A DNA stretch of 46,532 nucleotides from Defluviitaleaceae bacterium (GTDB lineage: Bacteria; Bacillota; Clostridia; Lachnospirales; WQUN01): assembly GCA_009786685.1 (NCBI GenBank), contig WQRQ01000008.1, forward strand, positions 1-46,532. Direction: 5' to 3'. Both the position numbers and the translations under genes were made by a program. This document shows positions 1 to 6,812 of this stretch, one piece after another. Position 1 is the stretch's first letter. Every line of letters begins with the position of its first letter. The notes under the pieces are model-generated. The model had not been told where the DNA came from and did no database searches. It saw nothing but the letters and a program-made list of their open reading frames with translations.

Positions 1-1125
1 GCCACAGCCCTGACAGAAGCGGCCTGTGTTTGCTTCCCCGCAAGAACACGCCCAAGTCGCCGCATCAACGGCGGGTGTGGCGGCGGCCTGTTGTGCTTGT
101 TTTGCGGCTTGATTTTGCTGGTTCATTGCGAACATCTGGTTTGCGTCCATGCCGCCCGCTTGTTGCGCCATTCCCAGACCCATGAAGCCCATCATTGCGC
201 CGCCTTGGTTGCCTGCGGCGGTTTTCATGGCTTCGGCTTGGGCGTTTACGAGTGCCGCGCCCGCCATGCCGGGGTCGCGCATTACTGCTTTGCGCTGTAG
301 GTTGCGTATCATTTCTTCGTCTTCTTTTGGCGCGGAGAGGGAGTTTATTGCAATCGAAACTACGGATAGGCCGCGATTTTCGCTCCATTTTTCCGATAAA
401 ATTTGGTTTAGCGCGTCGGAAAGCTCCATCGTGTGGCCGGGGATGGCACTGTAGCGCATTCCCATCGCAGAAAGCCGCGCAAATGCGGGTTGTAACGCAT
501 TTAAAAACTCGCTGCGCAGTTGGTTTTCGATTTGGTCGCGGGTGTATTGTTGCTCCACGTTGCCGCTTACGTTTTGGTAGAAGAGCATGGGGTTTGTCAT
601 TCTGAAAGAATACATGCCGTTGCAACGCAGCGTGATGTCAATGTCCAGCCCGATGTTAGCGTCCACTACACGAAACGGAATAGGCGTTGCCGTCCCAAAT
701 TTATTATTTTTTAGCTCGCGAATGTTAAAGTAATAGACGCGCTGGTCTTTGGCCGTGTCGCCGCCAAATGTAAACCGCCGCGCCGCCGTCTTAAACGTGT
801 TGACGATACTGTCGCCCAATGAGCCTGCAAAAATGCTTGGCTCGGAGGATTGATTCCAGGTGTATTGTCCCGGCTCGGCGCATACGTCCATTATGCGGCC
901 TTGGTCCACTATCATCATGCATTGTCCGTCGGCTACGGCTATGCCGCTTCCGTTTGTGATTATATTGTCGTTGCCGCGATTTGCGGATTTGCGGTTGTTG
1001 TCGGTGCGGCGTTGCCCCTTTGTGACAAGCACCGTCTCGGGCATGGCGTCTTGGTAAAAGAACTCCAGCCACTGGTCGCTTAATGTACTCCCTATTGCGT
1101 TTACACCTGCGCGGATTAAGCCCAT
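1..1125 (-). CDS. SPFH-domain protein with C-terminal zinc ribbon (3' end outside window)
   Basis: The minus-strand frame is open from an ATG at 1125 to the left edge, giving 375 codons. AGAGG lies about 7 bases upstream of the ATG. The N-terminus resembles the bacterial SPFH / virion-core-like family (YdjI type), which is thought to form membrane-associated or scaffold assemblies; its biochemical role is unclear. After about residue 300 comes a Gln/Ala/Met/Asn-rich linker. Residues 358-375 then form a zinc-ribbon-like end, with Cys360-x-Cys362 and Cys371-x-x-Cys374. Such proteins usually end shortly after the ribbon, so probably only a few residues are missing. The gene is divergent from the folate module. 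The family call is from visible similarity; function is not inferred further. Confidence 0.8.
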   Translation of the reverse strand, partial: MGLIRAGVNAIGSTLSDQWLEFFYQDAMPETVLVTKGQRRTDNNRKSANRGNDNIITNGSGIAVADGQCMMIVDQGRIMDVCAEPGQYTWNQSSEPSIFAGSLGDSIVNTFKTAARRFTFGGDTAKDQRVYYFNIRELKNNKFGTATPIPFRVVDANIGLDIDITLRCNGMYSFRMTNPMLFYQNVSGNVEQQYTRDQIENQLRSEFLNALQPAFARLSAMGMRYSAIPGHTMELSDALNQILSEKWSENRGLSVVSIAINSLSAPKEDEEMIRNLQRKAVMRDPGMAGAALVNAQAEAMKTAAGNQGGAMMGFMGLGMAQQAGGMDANQMFAMNQQNQAAKQAQQAAATPAVDAATWACSCGEANTGRFCQGCG

Positions 1126-1162
1126 ATGTATTACCTCTTTTCATTTTTGTGAATTTGTGTTG

Positions 1163-1168
1163 ATTATA
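1163..1168 (-). promoter_or_regulatory. Candidate -10 box for the SPFH gene
   Basis: On the minus strand these bases read TATAAT, 37 bases upstream of the SPFH start codon. No good -35 box is seen at 16-18 bases spacing, so this is only a plausible sigma-A promoter. Confidence 0.4.
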
Positions 1169-1193
1169 CACTTTATTTTGCAGAATTAAAAGC

Positions 1194-1251
1194 GTATGTT
1201 GGTCAAATGCAGTAGCGGGGCGGGTTGGGGAGGTTTTATCCAAAACATCTA
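1194..1251. repeat. Dispersed repeat, copy A
   Basis: This about 58-bp intergenic segment matches copy B (1488-1552). Shared blocks on the plus strand, in order, are GTATGTTG, CAAA(T/G)GCAGTAG, GCGGG, AGGTT and ATCCAAAA(A)CATCTA. The last 20 bases (GGTTTTATCCAAAACATCTA) also occur exactly in copy C inside the secreted-protein gene near 22238-22257. Copies A and B are direct repeats on either side of the promoter-riboswitch-terminator unit. No terminal inverted repeats or target duplication were recognised. Confidence 0.6.
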
Positions 1252-1281
1252 CGTGGGAATTATTGGTAATAATGTATGGTG

Positions 1282-1310
1282 TTGACTTACTCCTCATGGC
1301 TTGCTATACT
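1282..1310 (+). promoter_or_regulatory. Sigma-A promoter of the THF riboswitch-folT transcript
   Basis: TTGACT at 1282-1287 and TATACT at 1305-1310 are separated by exactly 17 bases. Transcription would start near 1317, just before the riboswitch aptamer. Confidence 0.75.
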
Positions 1311-1330
1311 CTCACTGATTTCTATAAATA

Positions 1331-1421
1331 TGTGTCTAAAGGTTGTATGCGTTAAGTGCCGGCGGGGAGGATGAATCCGTCGGACGAAGGGTGTTTTAAA
1401 ACCCGCGGTATGCTTCCACAT
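1331..1421 (+). ncRNA. Tetrahydrofolate (THF) riboswitch
   Basis: The segment contains the conserved THF-aptamer core GCGTTAAGTG (1349-1358), followed by a CCGGCGG/CCGTCGG hairpin enclosing GGATG, then CGAAGGG, an ACCC closing arm and GCGGTATGC. GUAUGC at 1345-1350 can pair with GUAUGC at 1408-1413 (with G-U pairs), closing the aptamer. It lies between a consensus promoter and an intrinsic terminator, upstream of a FolT-like transporter, which is the known context of this class. Binding of reduced folate would be expected to lower expression of the transporter operon. The class was assigned by eye from motif and context. Confidence 0.85.
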
Positions 1422-1441
1422 CCACTTACATGAGGATTTTT

Positions 1442-1487
1442 AATCTCCTTTTTGTTGTGGCGTGACGCGCAAAGGGGAGATTTTTTT
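1442..1487 (+). terminator. Intrinsic terminator, expression platform of the THF riboswitch
   Basis: A 13-bp stem pairs 1442-1454 with 1470-1482 (AATCTCC with GGGGAGATT at the base, two G-U pairs), and is followed by TTTTT. It lies about 20 bases after the aptamer and about 90 bases before folT. This suggests folate-dependent premature termination rather than control of ribosome access; the antiterminator pairing was not worked out. Confidence 0.8.
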
Positions 1488-1552
1488 GTATGTTGAAAAC
1501 CATTCAAAGGCAGTAGGAGAGCGGGCCGGTAAGGTTAATCCAAAAACATCTA
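1488..1552. repeat. Dispersed repeat, copy B
   Basis: Diverged direct repeat of copy A (1194-1251), sharing GTATGTTG, CAAAGGCAGTAG, GCGGG, AGGTT and an ATCCAAAAACATCTA end. It begins within the terminator tail and ends 26 bases before the folT start codon, so it forms most of the folT leader downstream of the riboswitch. Confidence 0.55.
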
Positions 1553-1577
1553 TTTTGTTTGGAGTGTGGTGTTTAAT

Positions 1578-2663
1578 ATGAGACCGGTTAATGCATCGGT
1601 ACATCTGCGGCGTATAATAATATCTGCGATGTTTTTAAGCCTTGCGTTGATTTTGCGCACATATCTCAGGGTTGACCTTTATATGTTTGGCGGTAGCGGA
1701 ATGCGCCTTAGTGTGCATGGGATTTTTTCTACCATGCCTTCGATTTTGTTTGGGCCTGTTTATGGCGGTATAGTTTCCGGGCTTACGGATTTTTTGGGCT
1801 TTCTTATGAGGCCTGCGGGGGCTTATCTTCCTATGCTTACTGTTACGGCAGTGGCAGCGGGTTTTTTGCGGGGTTGTTTGTGGCTGTTTTTGCGTAATAA
1901 AAATGCCATGGTAATGCGGTATTGTTTGGGTGCGGTGGCGGCTGTTGTTTTGTTTGTCGGAGGCTACAATATGTTTGCATTTCGGGCGGACGGGGTTAGG
2001 GATTTCTATTCCTTCTCGGAAGAAAGCGGAATTGTGCGGCATGTATATACCCACACCACAGAAGGGATAAACGCAGACGGTTTAAATTACTACCGCATAA
2101 GTGAGTACACGTCGATAGAAAGGCGCAACGACGTAGGAAATATCACATGGCATATGGAAGGCGTACGTACAATAATTTACACACCGGTCGCGACACCGCC
2201 ACGCCGCATAGATGCCGATGCTTCTTATGTAAATATCACGGGAATGCGGTTGATTAGCCGTATGGCTATTGTCCGTTCTTTTGCTACGCTTGGGCAGGCT
2301 AATGTTTTGGGGGAATTTATTATGTTTACCACCGGCGCAATGATTGGCAGCGGTGCGCTTGTTTTGCTGTTGCTTGCTTTGGATTTTGTGCTGCGTAAGT
2401 TTTTGCTCAAGGATAATTTTCGTACTATGGCGTTGGCTCTTTCTATGATGATACCCGCTATTTTGGTTTCTACGGCAAATACTTGGATTTTGCGAGAGAC
2501 GACCATGACGGCTTGGCAGGTGCTTCCGTTTTACGTTGTGTGGCTGCCTAGGGTGCTGCAAAGTATAGGTACGACGACGATTAATGTGTATTTTGTTGCA
2601 GTGCTGATTAATGTGTGCGAAAGCCAACCTACCATGCGTGCGTTGATGGCTAAGGTGATGTAG
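1578..2663 (+). CDS. folT: FolT-like ECF folate transporter S-component, enlarged
   Basis: Integral membrane protein of about 361 residues. Residues 10-130 have the FolT/ECF S-component pattern: several transmembrane helices and the GPVYGGIVSGLTDFLG segment typical of substrate-specific ECF subunits. ECF S-components work with a shared EcfT-EcfA-EcfA' energising module, which is not in this window. The THF riboswitch upstream supports folate as substrate. FolT is normally about 170-200 residues. Here about 105 mostly polar residues (roughly 134-243) are inserted, followed by three or four more membrane helices. The ATG at 1578 is preferred over in-frame GTG codons at 1566 and 1569; GGAG at 1561-1564 is rather far upstream, so the start is uncertain. 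Confidence 0.8.
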   Translation: MRPVNASVHLRRIIISAMFLSLALILRTYLRVDLYMFGGSGMRLSVHGIFSTMPSILFGPVYGGIVSGLTDFLGFLMRPAGAYLPMLTVTAVAAGFLRGCLWLFLRNKNAMVMRYCLGAVAAVVLFVGGYNMFAFRADGVRDFYSFSEESGIVRHVYTHTTEGINADGLNYYRISEYTSIERRNDVGNITWHMEGVRTIIYTPVATPPRRIDADASYVNITGMRLISRMAIVRSFATLGQANVLGEFIMFTTGAMIGSGALVLLLLALDFVLRKFLLKDNFRTMALALSMMIPAILVSTANTWILRETTMTAWQVLPFYVVWLPRVLQSIGTTTINVYFVAVLINVCESQPTMRALMAKVM

Positions 2664-2678
2664 GGACGTTGATTATAA

Positions 2679-3959
2679 ATGAGAAATTTTTTAATGCTTT
2701 GGTTTGGGCAATCTGTGTCATCGTTGGGTACGGCCATGACGGGCTTTGCTATATCTATATGGGCATTTGAACGGACGGGGAGTGCGCTTGTGCTTTCTGT
2801 GTCGGCTTTGCTTGTTATGCTGCCCCGAATGCTGATGGGTATTTTTGTTAGCCCCTTTGTAGACCGCAATGATAAAAAACGTATTATGATTTGTGCCGAT
2901 ATAGGTACAGCCATATGTACGCTTGTTTTGTTTTTGCTGTTGCGGTTTAATGCATTGGAAATATGGCATGTTTTTGGTATTAACCTCGTTACAAGTGTGT
3001 TTGGGAGTTTTCAAACCCTCGCAAGCGGCGTTGCAGTGACTGCTGTTACTCCTAAAAAACACTATGTTAGGTCTGCCGGGTTGCAGTCGTTTTCGAGTGG
3101 GATGGTTGCAGTTGTTGCCCCTGCTTTGGCGGCTGTGTTGCTTGGATTTGTTGGTATCGTGGGCGTTATCGCCGTTGATTTGATTACCATGGCTTTTGCT
3201 TGTTTGTCGCTTGCATTTTTTGTTAAAATCCCTGCCCTTCATTTGGAGGGTAAGGATAATAAGCCTAAGTTTAATATTAAAAATTATTTGCTTGATTTGC
3301 GTAGCGGTTTTGAGGTGGTTAGGGCTTCGGCTCTTTTGTACAGGCTTATGCTGTTTATGGCTGTATTAAATTTTGTCACGAGCATGGCGTCTTATGGCTT
3401 GCTTGCGCCTATGGTTTTGGCGAGGTCGGGTAATAATGAAATTGCACTGGCTGTCGTTAGCTCGGCAGTGGGGCTTGGCGGAATGGCGGGAGCATTATTA
3501 ATACTTGTCGCGCCGACACGCACAAAAAAAGCACGGATGATTTTTTTGTGTTACCTGCTGTCGGTTATTTTTGGTGATATGCTGTTTTCACTGGGAAATA
3601 ATTTGGTGTTTTGGGCTGTTACCGGTTTTTTAGGTGCGGCTTTTATTCCTGCAATCACTGCTAATGCGACTTATTTTTGGCGCACGATTATTCCTATTGA
3701 ATTGCAGGGGCGGGCGTTTGCGGTGAGGTATGCCATACAATCCGCCGCTATTCCGTTGGGTGTTTTGGCGGGGGGATTGTTGGCGGATTTTATTTTTGAG
3801 CCGTTTATGGCGCAGCCGCCGTATTTGTTAGGGCGTTTTTTTGGAGCGGGAAGCGGCGCGGGTATGGCCTTGATGTTTTTCATCTCGGGCTTGATATGCG
3901 CTGTGCTTAGCATTGTGTTTATATTTAACCGCTCAATGCAAAAAGCGGAGGAAGAATGA
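2679..3959 (+). CDS. MFS permease, DHA3-type
   Basis: A 426-residue major facilitator with about 12 hydrophobic helices. The N-terminus (FLMLWFGQSVSSLGTAMTGF) and the FVDRNDKKRIM loop between helices 2 and 3 are typical of the DHA3 branch (MefA-like macrolide-efflux-type and related permeases). The substrate cannot be read from sequence. It starts 15 bases after folT and so is probably under the same riboswitch, which raises the possibility of a folate- or pterin-related substrate, but that is inference. The ribosome-binding site is weak (GGGACG about 12 bases upstream), consistent with coupling to folT. A folC remnant follows. Confidence 0.85.
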   Translation: MRNFLMLWFGQSVSSLGTAMTGFAISIWAFERTGSALVLSVSALLVMLPRMLMGIFVSPFVDRNDKKRIMICADIGTAICTLVLFLLLRFNALEIWHVFGINLVTSVFGSFQTLASGVAVTAVTPKKHYVRSAGLQSFSSGMVAVVAPALAAVLLGFVGIVGVIAVDLITMAFACLSLAFFVKIPALHLEGKDNKPKFNIKNYLLDLRSGFEVVRASALLYRLMLFMAVLNFVTSMASYGLLAPMVLARSGNNEIALAVVSSAVGLGGMAGALLILVAPTRTKKARMIFLCYLLSVIFGDMLFSLGNNLVFWAVTGFLGAAFIPAITANATYFWRTIIPIELQGRAFAVRYAIQSAAIPLGVLAGGLLADFIFEPFMAQPPYLLGRFFGAGSGAGMALMFFISGLICAVLSIVFIFNRSMQKAEEE

Positions 3960-3975
3960 CAAAAGGAGCGTTTAC

Positions 3976-4451
3976 GTGATAACCACAATCGAGCAAGCAA
4001 TGGATTTTATCTACGGCACTACATGGAAGGGCAGTGTGCTTGGTCTGTCACGTATCGAGGAATTAATGCGGCGGCTCGGCAATCCGCAGGATACGTTAAA
4101 ATTTGTGCATATCGCGGGGACTAACGGCAAAGGCTCGACAATATTACCTTTGTGGATGGCACAAGGATAGTGCCTGTGGACATGAGCATTGACGGGCAGA
4201 TTTTCGAATATAATGGGAAGCGGGCGGAGATTACGCTTTTGGGTGAACACCAGCTACGTCCACGCACGCTTTCTGCTTCTTCTTTGGAAGAATGTTTGAA
4301 AAAAATCGCCCCGGGCGCGGATATCGTCGTTTGTGATACAATAGACGGCGGTGTAGAACGCGCACTCGCCGCAGCCGAAGAAAGTGACATAATATGCGCC
4401 CTTGGCTCGCTTTCTATGATAGGCAAAATTAGGGATGTATGCTATAATTAG
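3976..4451 (+). pseudogene. folC: folC remnant (folylpolyglutamate synthase) with two internal deletions
   Basis: AAAAGGAG at 3961-3968 and a GTG start at 3976 begin a good FolC N-terminus: TTIEQAMDFIYG, then the ATP-binding GTNGKGS loop at residues 48-54. Homology stops at about residue 55, and the frame ends in TAG at 4168-4170. From about 4140, in another frame, a central FolC piece appears (ITFVDGTRIVPV ... EITLLGEHQ). It is joined directly to a C-terminal piece starting RPRTLSASSLEECL and ending GSLSMIGKIRDVC, stopping at 4451. FolC is normally about 430 residues; only about 150 remain. The central ligase domain and most of the C-terminal domain are missing, so the product cannot be an active synthase. 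Another functional folC elsewhere is likely. Confidence 0.85.
4440..4448 (+). promoter_or_regulatory. Extended -10 promoter candidate for the Mrp operon
   Basis: The end of the folC remnant contains TGCTATAAT (TG 4440-4441, TATAAT 4443-4448), an extended -10 element, 45 bases before the mrpE start. No good -35 box was seen. The Mrp operon may therefore have its own promoter as well as read-through from the folate unit. Confidence 0.45.
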
Positions 4452-4492
4452 TCGTATGTCGCCCGCAATCCGTAAAAAAGGAGGGGCTTTTT

Positions 4493-4972
4493 ATGTTTAC
4501 GATTTTGCTTCTTGCCCTCGTTTGGGTTGTGCTTAATGGCAGCTTTACGGTTTTTAATGTGCTTGTGGGGCTTGCTATTGGTGCGGTTTCTTATTTTTTC
4601 GCGATTCGTTTTATGTGGCCTGCTAAAATTTTTACGGGGGTAAAATTTACGAGGCTGGTTTTTTATCCGTTCTATTTGATATATCAGATGTACATATCCG
4701 GTTTTGTGGTGCTTAAAATGATTATTTTTGGCTGCCGTACCGAGGTGGTTACGGTAAATACGGCTCTTAAAAATGACTTTTTGCGTACATTGCTTTGTAA
4801 TTCTATCACGATGATACCCGGCTCGGTTTTGCTTAACCAAGAAGACGACGAGCTTACGGTAATGCTTTTGCGCGAGAAGGATTCTGTGCCGTTTGCCGAG
4901 GACTGCGACGTTGGGCTTGAGGTTAAGGGCAGGCCGGAGGCTATTCTTTTACAGGCGGAGGGGTTGCAATGA
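4493..4972 (+). CDS. mrpE: Mrp Na+/H+ antiporter subunit E
   Basis: 159 residues, matching the MnhE/MrpE family (PF01899) in length and pattern: two or three N-terminal membrane helices, then a soluble part with ITMIPGSVLLN and ELTVMLLREKD, the usual MrpE landmarks. Mrp complexes exchange cytoplasmic Na+ (or K+) for external H+ across the membrane. The AAAAGGAGG site at 4476-4484 gives a strong start. It is the first gene of a compact set and overlaps mrpF by an ATGA junction. Confidence 0.9.
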   Translation: MFTILLLALVWVVLNGSFTVFNVLVGLAIGAVSYFFAIRFMWPAKIFTGVKFTRLVFYPFYLIYQMYISGFVVLKMIIFGCRTEVVTVNTALKNDFLRTLLCNSITMIPGSVLLNQEDDELTVMLLREKDSVPFAEDCDVGLEVKGRPEAILLQAEGLQ

Positions 4973-5250
4973 ATATTATTTTAATTGTAATGCTGGTGTT
5001 TTTGCTTTTTAGCGTGTTAAAAAGCGTGATAGGCCCTACCTTTTGGGACAGAATGCTGGGTATGAATTTGATTTCTACCAAGGTTGTGTTGATTATTATT
5101 ATTTTTGCTTCTTCCCTTGGGTTGGAGTATCTTTTGGACTTTGCTATTATTTACGCGCTTACGGGCTTTATTTGTACGATATTTATTTCTTCTTTTATTG
5201 CCGAACGCATTAAGGCGAAAAAAAATGAGGGCGAGGAGGATAAGAAATGA
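4969..5250 (+). CDS. mrpF: Mrp antiporter subunit F
   Basis: 93 residues with three membrane helices and a charged C-terminal tail, as in MnhF/MrpF (PF04066); PTFWDRMLGMNLISTKVVL is the characteristic loop. Membrane subunit of the Mrp complex. It overlaps both neighbours by ATGA, implying translational coupling and equal production. Confidence 0.88.
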   Translation: MNIILIVMLVFLLFSVLKSVIGPTFWDRMLGMNLISTKVVLIIIIFASSLGLEYLLDFAIIYALTGFICTIFISSFIAERIKAKKNEGEEDKK

Positions 5251-5543
5251 GTATCTTGCAGGCACTTGGTCATTTTGTTGTAGTCCTTGGGCTTGTTTTT
5301 ATCGCCTTCGGGATTTTGGGGATTTATCGGTTTAAGGAATTTTTTCAGCGGCTGCTTGTGGCCTCTAAAATTGATACCGTGGGTACTATTACCGTGATTA
5401 TCGGGATGATTATGATACATGGACTTAGCTTGTTTTCTGCACGGCTTTTGCTGATTATGGGGATTATTATGTTTCTTGGGCCTTTGTCTACGCATATCGT
5501 GGGCAGGTCGGCCTACTCCGTCGATAAGGAGGAGGACGAATGA
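5247..5543 (+). CDS. mrpG: Mrp antiporter subunit G
   Basis: 98 residues with three helices, matching MnhG/MrpG (PF03334). GILGIYRFKEFFQRL and KIDTVGTITVIIGMI are the family's conserved stretches. Its start overlaps the mrpF stop and its own stop overlaps the next start (both ATGA). Confidence 0.88.
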   Translation: MSILQALGHFVVVLGLVFIAFGILGIYRFKEFFQRLLVASKIDTVGTITVIIGMIMIHGLSLFSARLLLIMGIIMFLGPLSTHIVGRSAYSVDKEEDE

Positions 5544-6451
5544 TTACTTATCTTTTGGTCGGACTTTGGATTATCAGTGCGCTGCCTATTTTGTTTGAGC
5601 AAAAAATACGTCGCATGGCTATTTATCTGGGGATATTTTCGCTGATTACGTCTATTCTTTTTTTGGCGTTTGGTGCGCCCGATGTCGCGCTTGCAGAAGC
5701 GGCAATTAGTATTTTTTCTACCATATTTTTTATCACCTGCTTTGAGAAGCATTATAATGTCGTTGAACATATAAAAAATGTTAAGTGGACAAAGTTTATT
5801 TTGCCCGCTGTTTTTTCCGTTGTGCTTATTTTTATGGTTTTGCGCGTTGCGCCTCAGGTGGATGCCAATACCTATGTGATGGAACAGTATATTGCGTATT
5901 TTCAGCAGGATGTGGGCGGGTACAATGCGATAACTGCGATTTACCTGGGCTACAGGCTGTATGATACGGTATTCGAAGCTCTTATGCTGATGGTCGCGGT
6001 GGTGGCAATCGCGCATTTGTCTTGGCATACGGAGACGGCGGTTTCGCAAGAAAGCCGCCATATACAGATATCACGCCAAGCCAGAAATGTAATACGCATA
6101 ATATGCCCGCTGCTGCCATTGTTTGGTATTTATTTGATTGCTAACGGGCATGTGACTGCGGGTGGTGGCTTTCAGGGTGGAGTTGCGCTTGCGGCGTTTT
6201 TTGTGTGCAGGTATATGACTTACGGAATACATGATTTGCCGTTTAAGCGGCTGCTTATCGGTGAAAAGCTTGTGCTGGCGAGTATTATTATATTGTCGGT
6301 TTTTGTTGTGTTTATTGGTTTTCATACGCAGTTGTACTATGTCCCGATGGTGCAGACGGTGTATCTTATTACCATGAATACCCTTATAGGGATAAAGGTG
6401 GCACTCGGCTTTATTATGCTTTTTTACAGATTTATCGTGGAGAGGACGTAA
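5540..6451 (+). CDS. mrpB: Fused Mrp subunit: MbhD (DUF4040) - MbhE-like - MnhB
   Basis: 303 residues with three parts. Residues 1-75 match the MbhD/DUF4040 domain (GAPDVALAEAAIS at 45-57). Residues 85-162 resemble MbhE (GGYNAITAIYLGYRLYDT at 126-143). Residues 180-303 are the MnhB/MrpB domain (PF04039; ANGHVTAGGGFQGG at 201-214). In Bacillus-type Mrp, MbhD and MbhE form the C-terminal end of the large MrpA subunit and MrpB is separate. Here that end is fused to MrpB and the NuoL-like core of MrpA is absent. It probably sits at the centre of the membrane arm. Confidence 0.85.
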   Translation: MITYLLVGLWIISALPILFEQKIRRMAIYLGIFSLITSILFLAFGAPDVALAEAAISIFSTIFFITCFEKHYNVVEHIKNVKWTKFILPAVFSVVLIFMVLRVAPQVDANTYVMEQYIAYFQQDVGGYNAITAIYLGYRLYDTVFEALMLMVAVVAIAHLSWHTETAVSQESRHIQISRQARNVIRIICPLLPLFGIYLIANGHVTAGGGFQGGVALAAFFVCRYMTYGIHDLPFKRLLIGEKLVLASIIILSVFVVFIGFHTQLYYVPMVQTVYLITMNTLIGIKVALGFIMLFYRFIVERT

Positions 6452-6455
6452 GAGA

Positions 6456-6812
6456 ATGCAAACGGCGTCTATTATCATGTTTTTTCTGGCATTTTTTGGG
6501 CTTATCACGAGCCGAAACATCATAAAATCGGTAATTTGTCTAATGCTGAAGCAGACGTCGGTTATCGTGTTTTTTCTCGGAATGCGCTATCGGCCGGGTA
6601 TTCTCGCGCCTATCGGTGATAACTTGGCGGCGGATATCGCTTATATTGCAGACCCCTTGCCGCAGGCGTTGATGATAACCGCAATTATTATTGGGCTTGC
6701 CGTTACTGCCGTGGATATCACAATGATTATTTATCTCACAAATAAAACAAACTCCACCGACTGGGATGAAGTAAAAAAGAGAAGCACGGAACTCACCGAG
6801 GAGGTAAAATAA
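6456..6812 (+). CDS. mrpC: Mrp antiporter subunit C (NuoK-like)
   Basis: 118 residues with three membrane helices, matching the MnhC/NuoK family (PF00420). The segment ADPLPQALMITAIIIGLAVT is the MrpC signature, where a Pro-Gln-Ala-Leu motif precedes the third helix. The polar C-terminal tail is cytoplasmic. The stop is directly followed by the mrpD start. Confidence 0.9.
   Translation: MQTASIIMFFLAFFGLITSRNIIKSVICLMLKQTSVIVFFLGMRYRPGILAPIGDNLAADIAYIADPLPQALMITAIIIGLAVTAVDITMIIYLTNKTNSTDWDEVKKRSTELTEEVK

Noticed and set aside
791-1297. Minus-strand frame of 168 residues upstream of and overlapping the SPFH start
   Set aside because: It is in a different frame from the SPFH gene, is mostly basic residues and includes the repeat and promoter region; no family resemblance.
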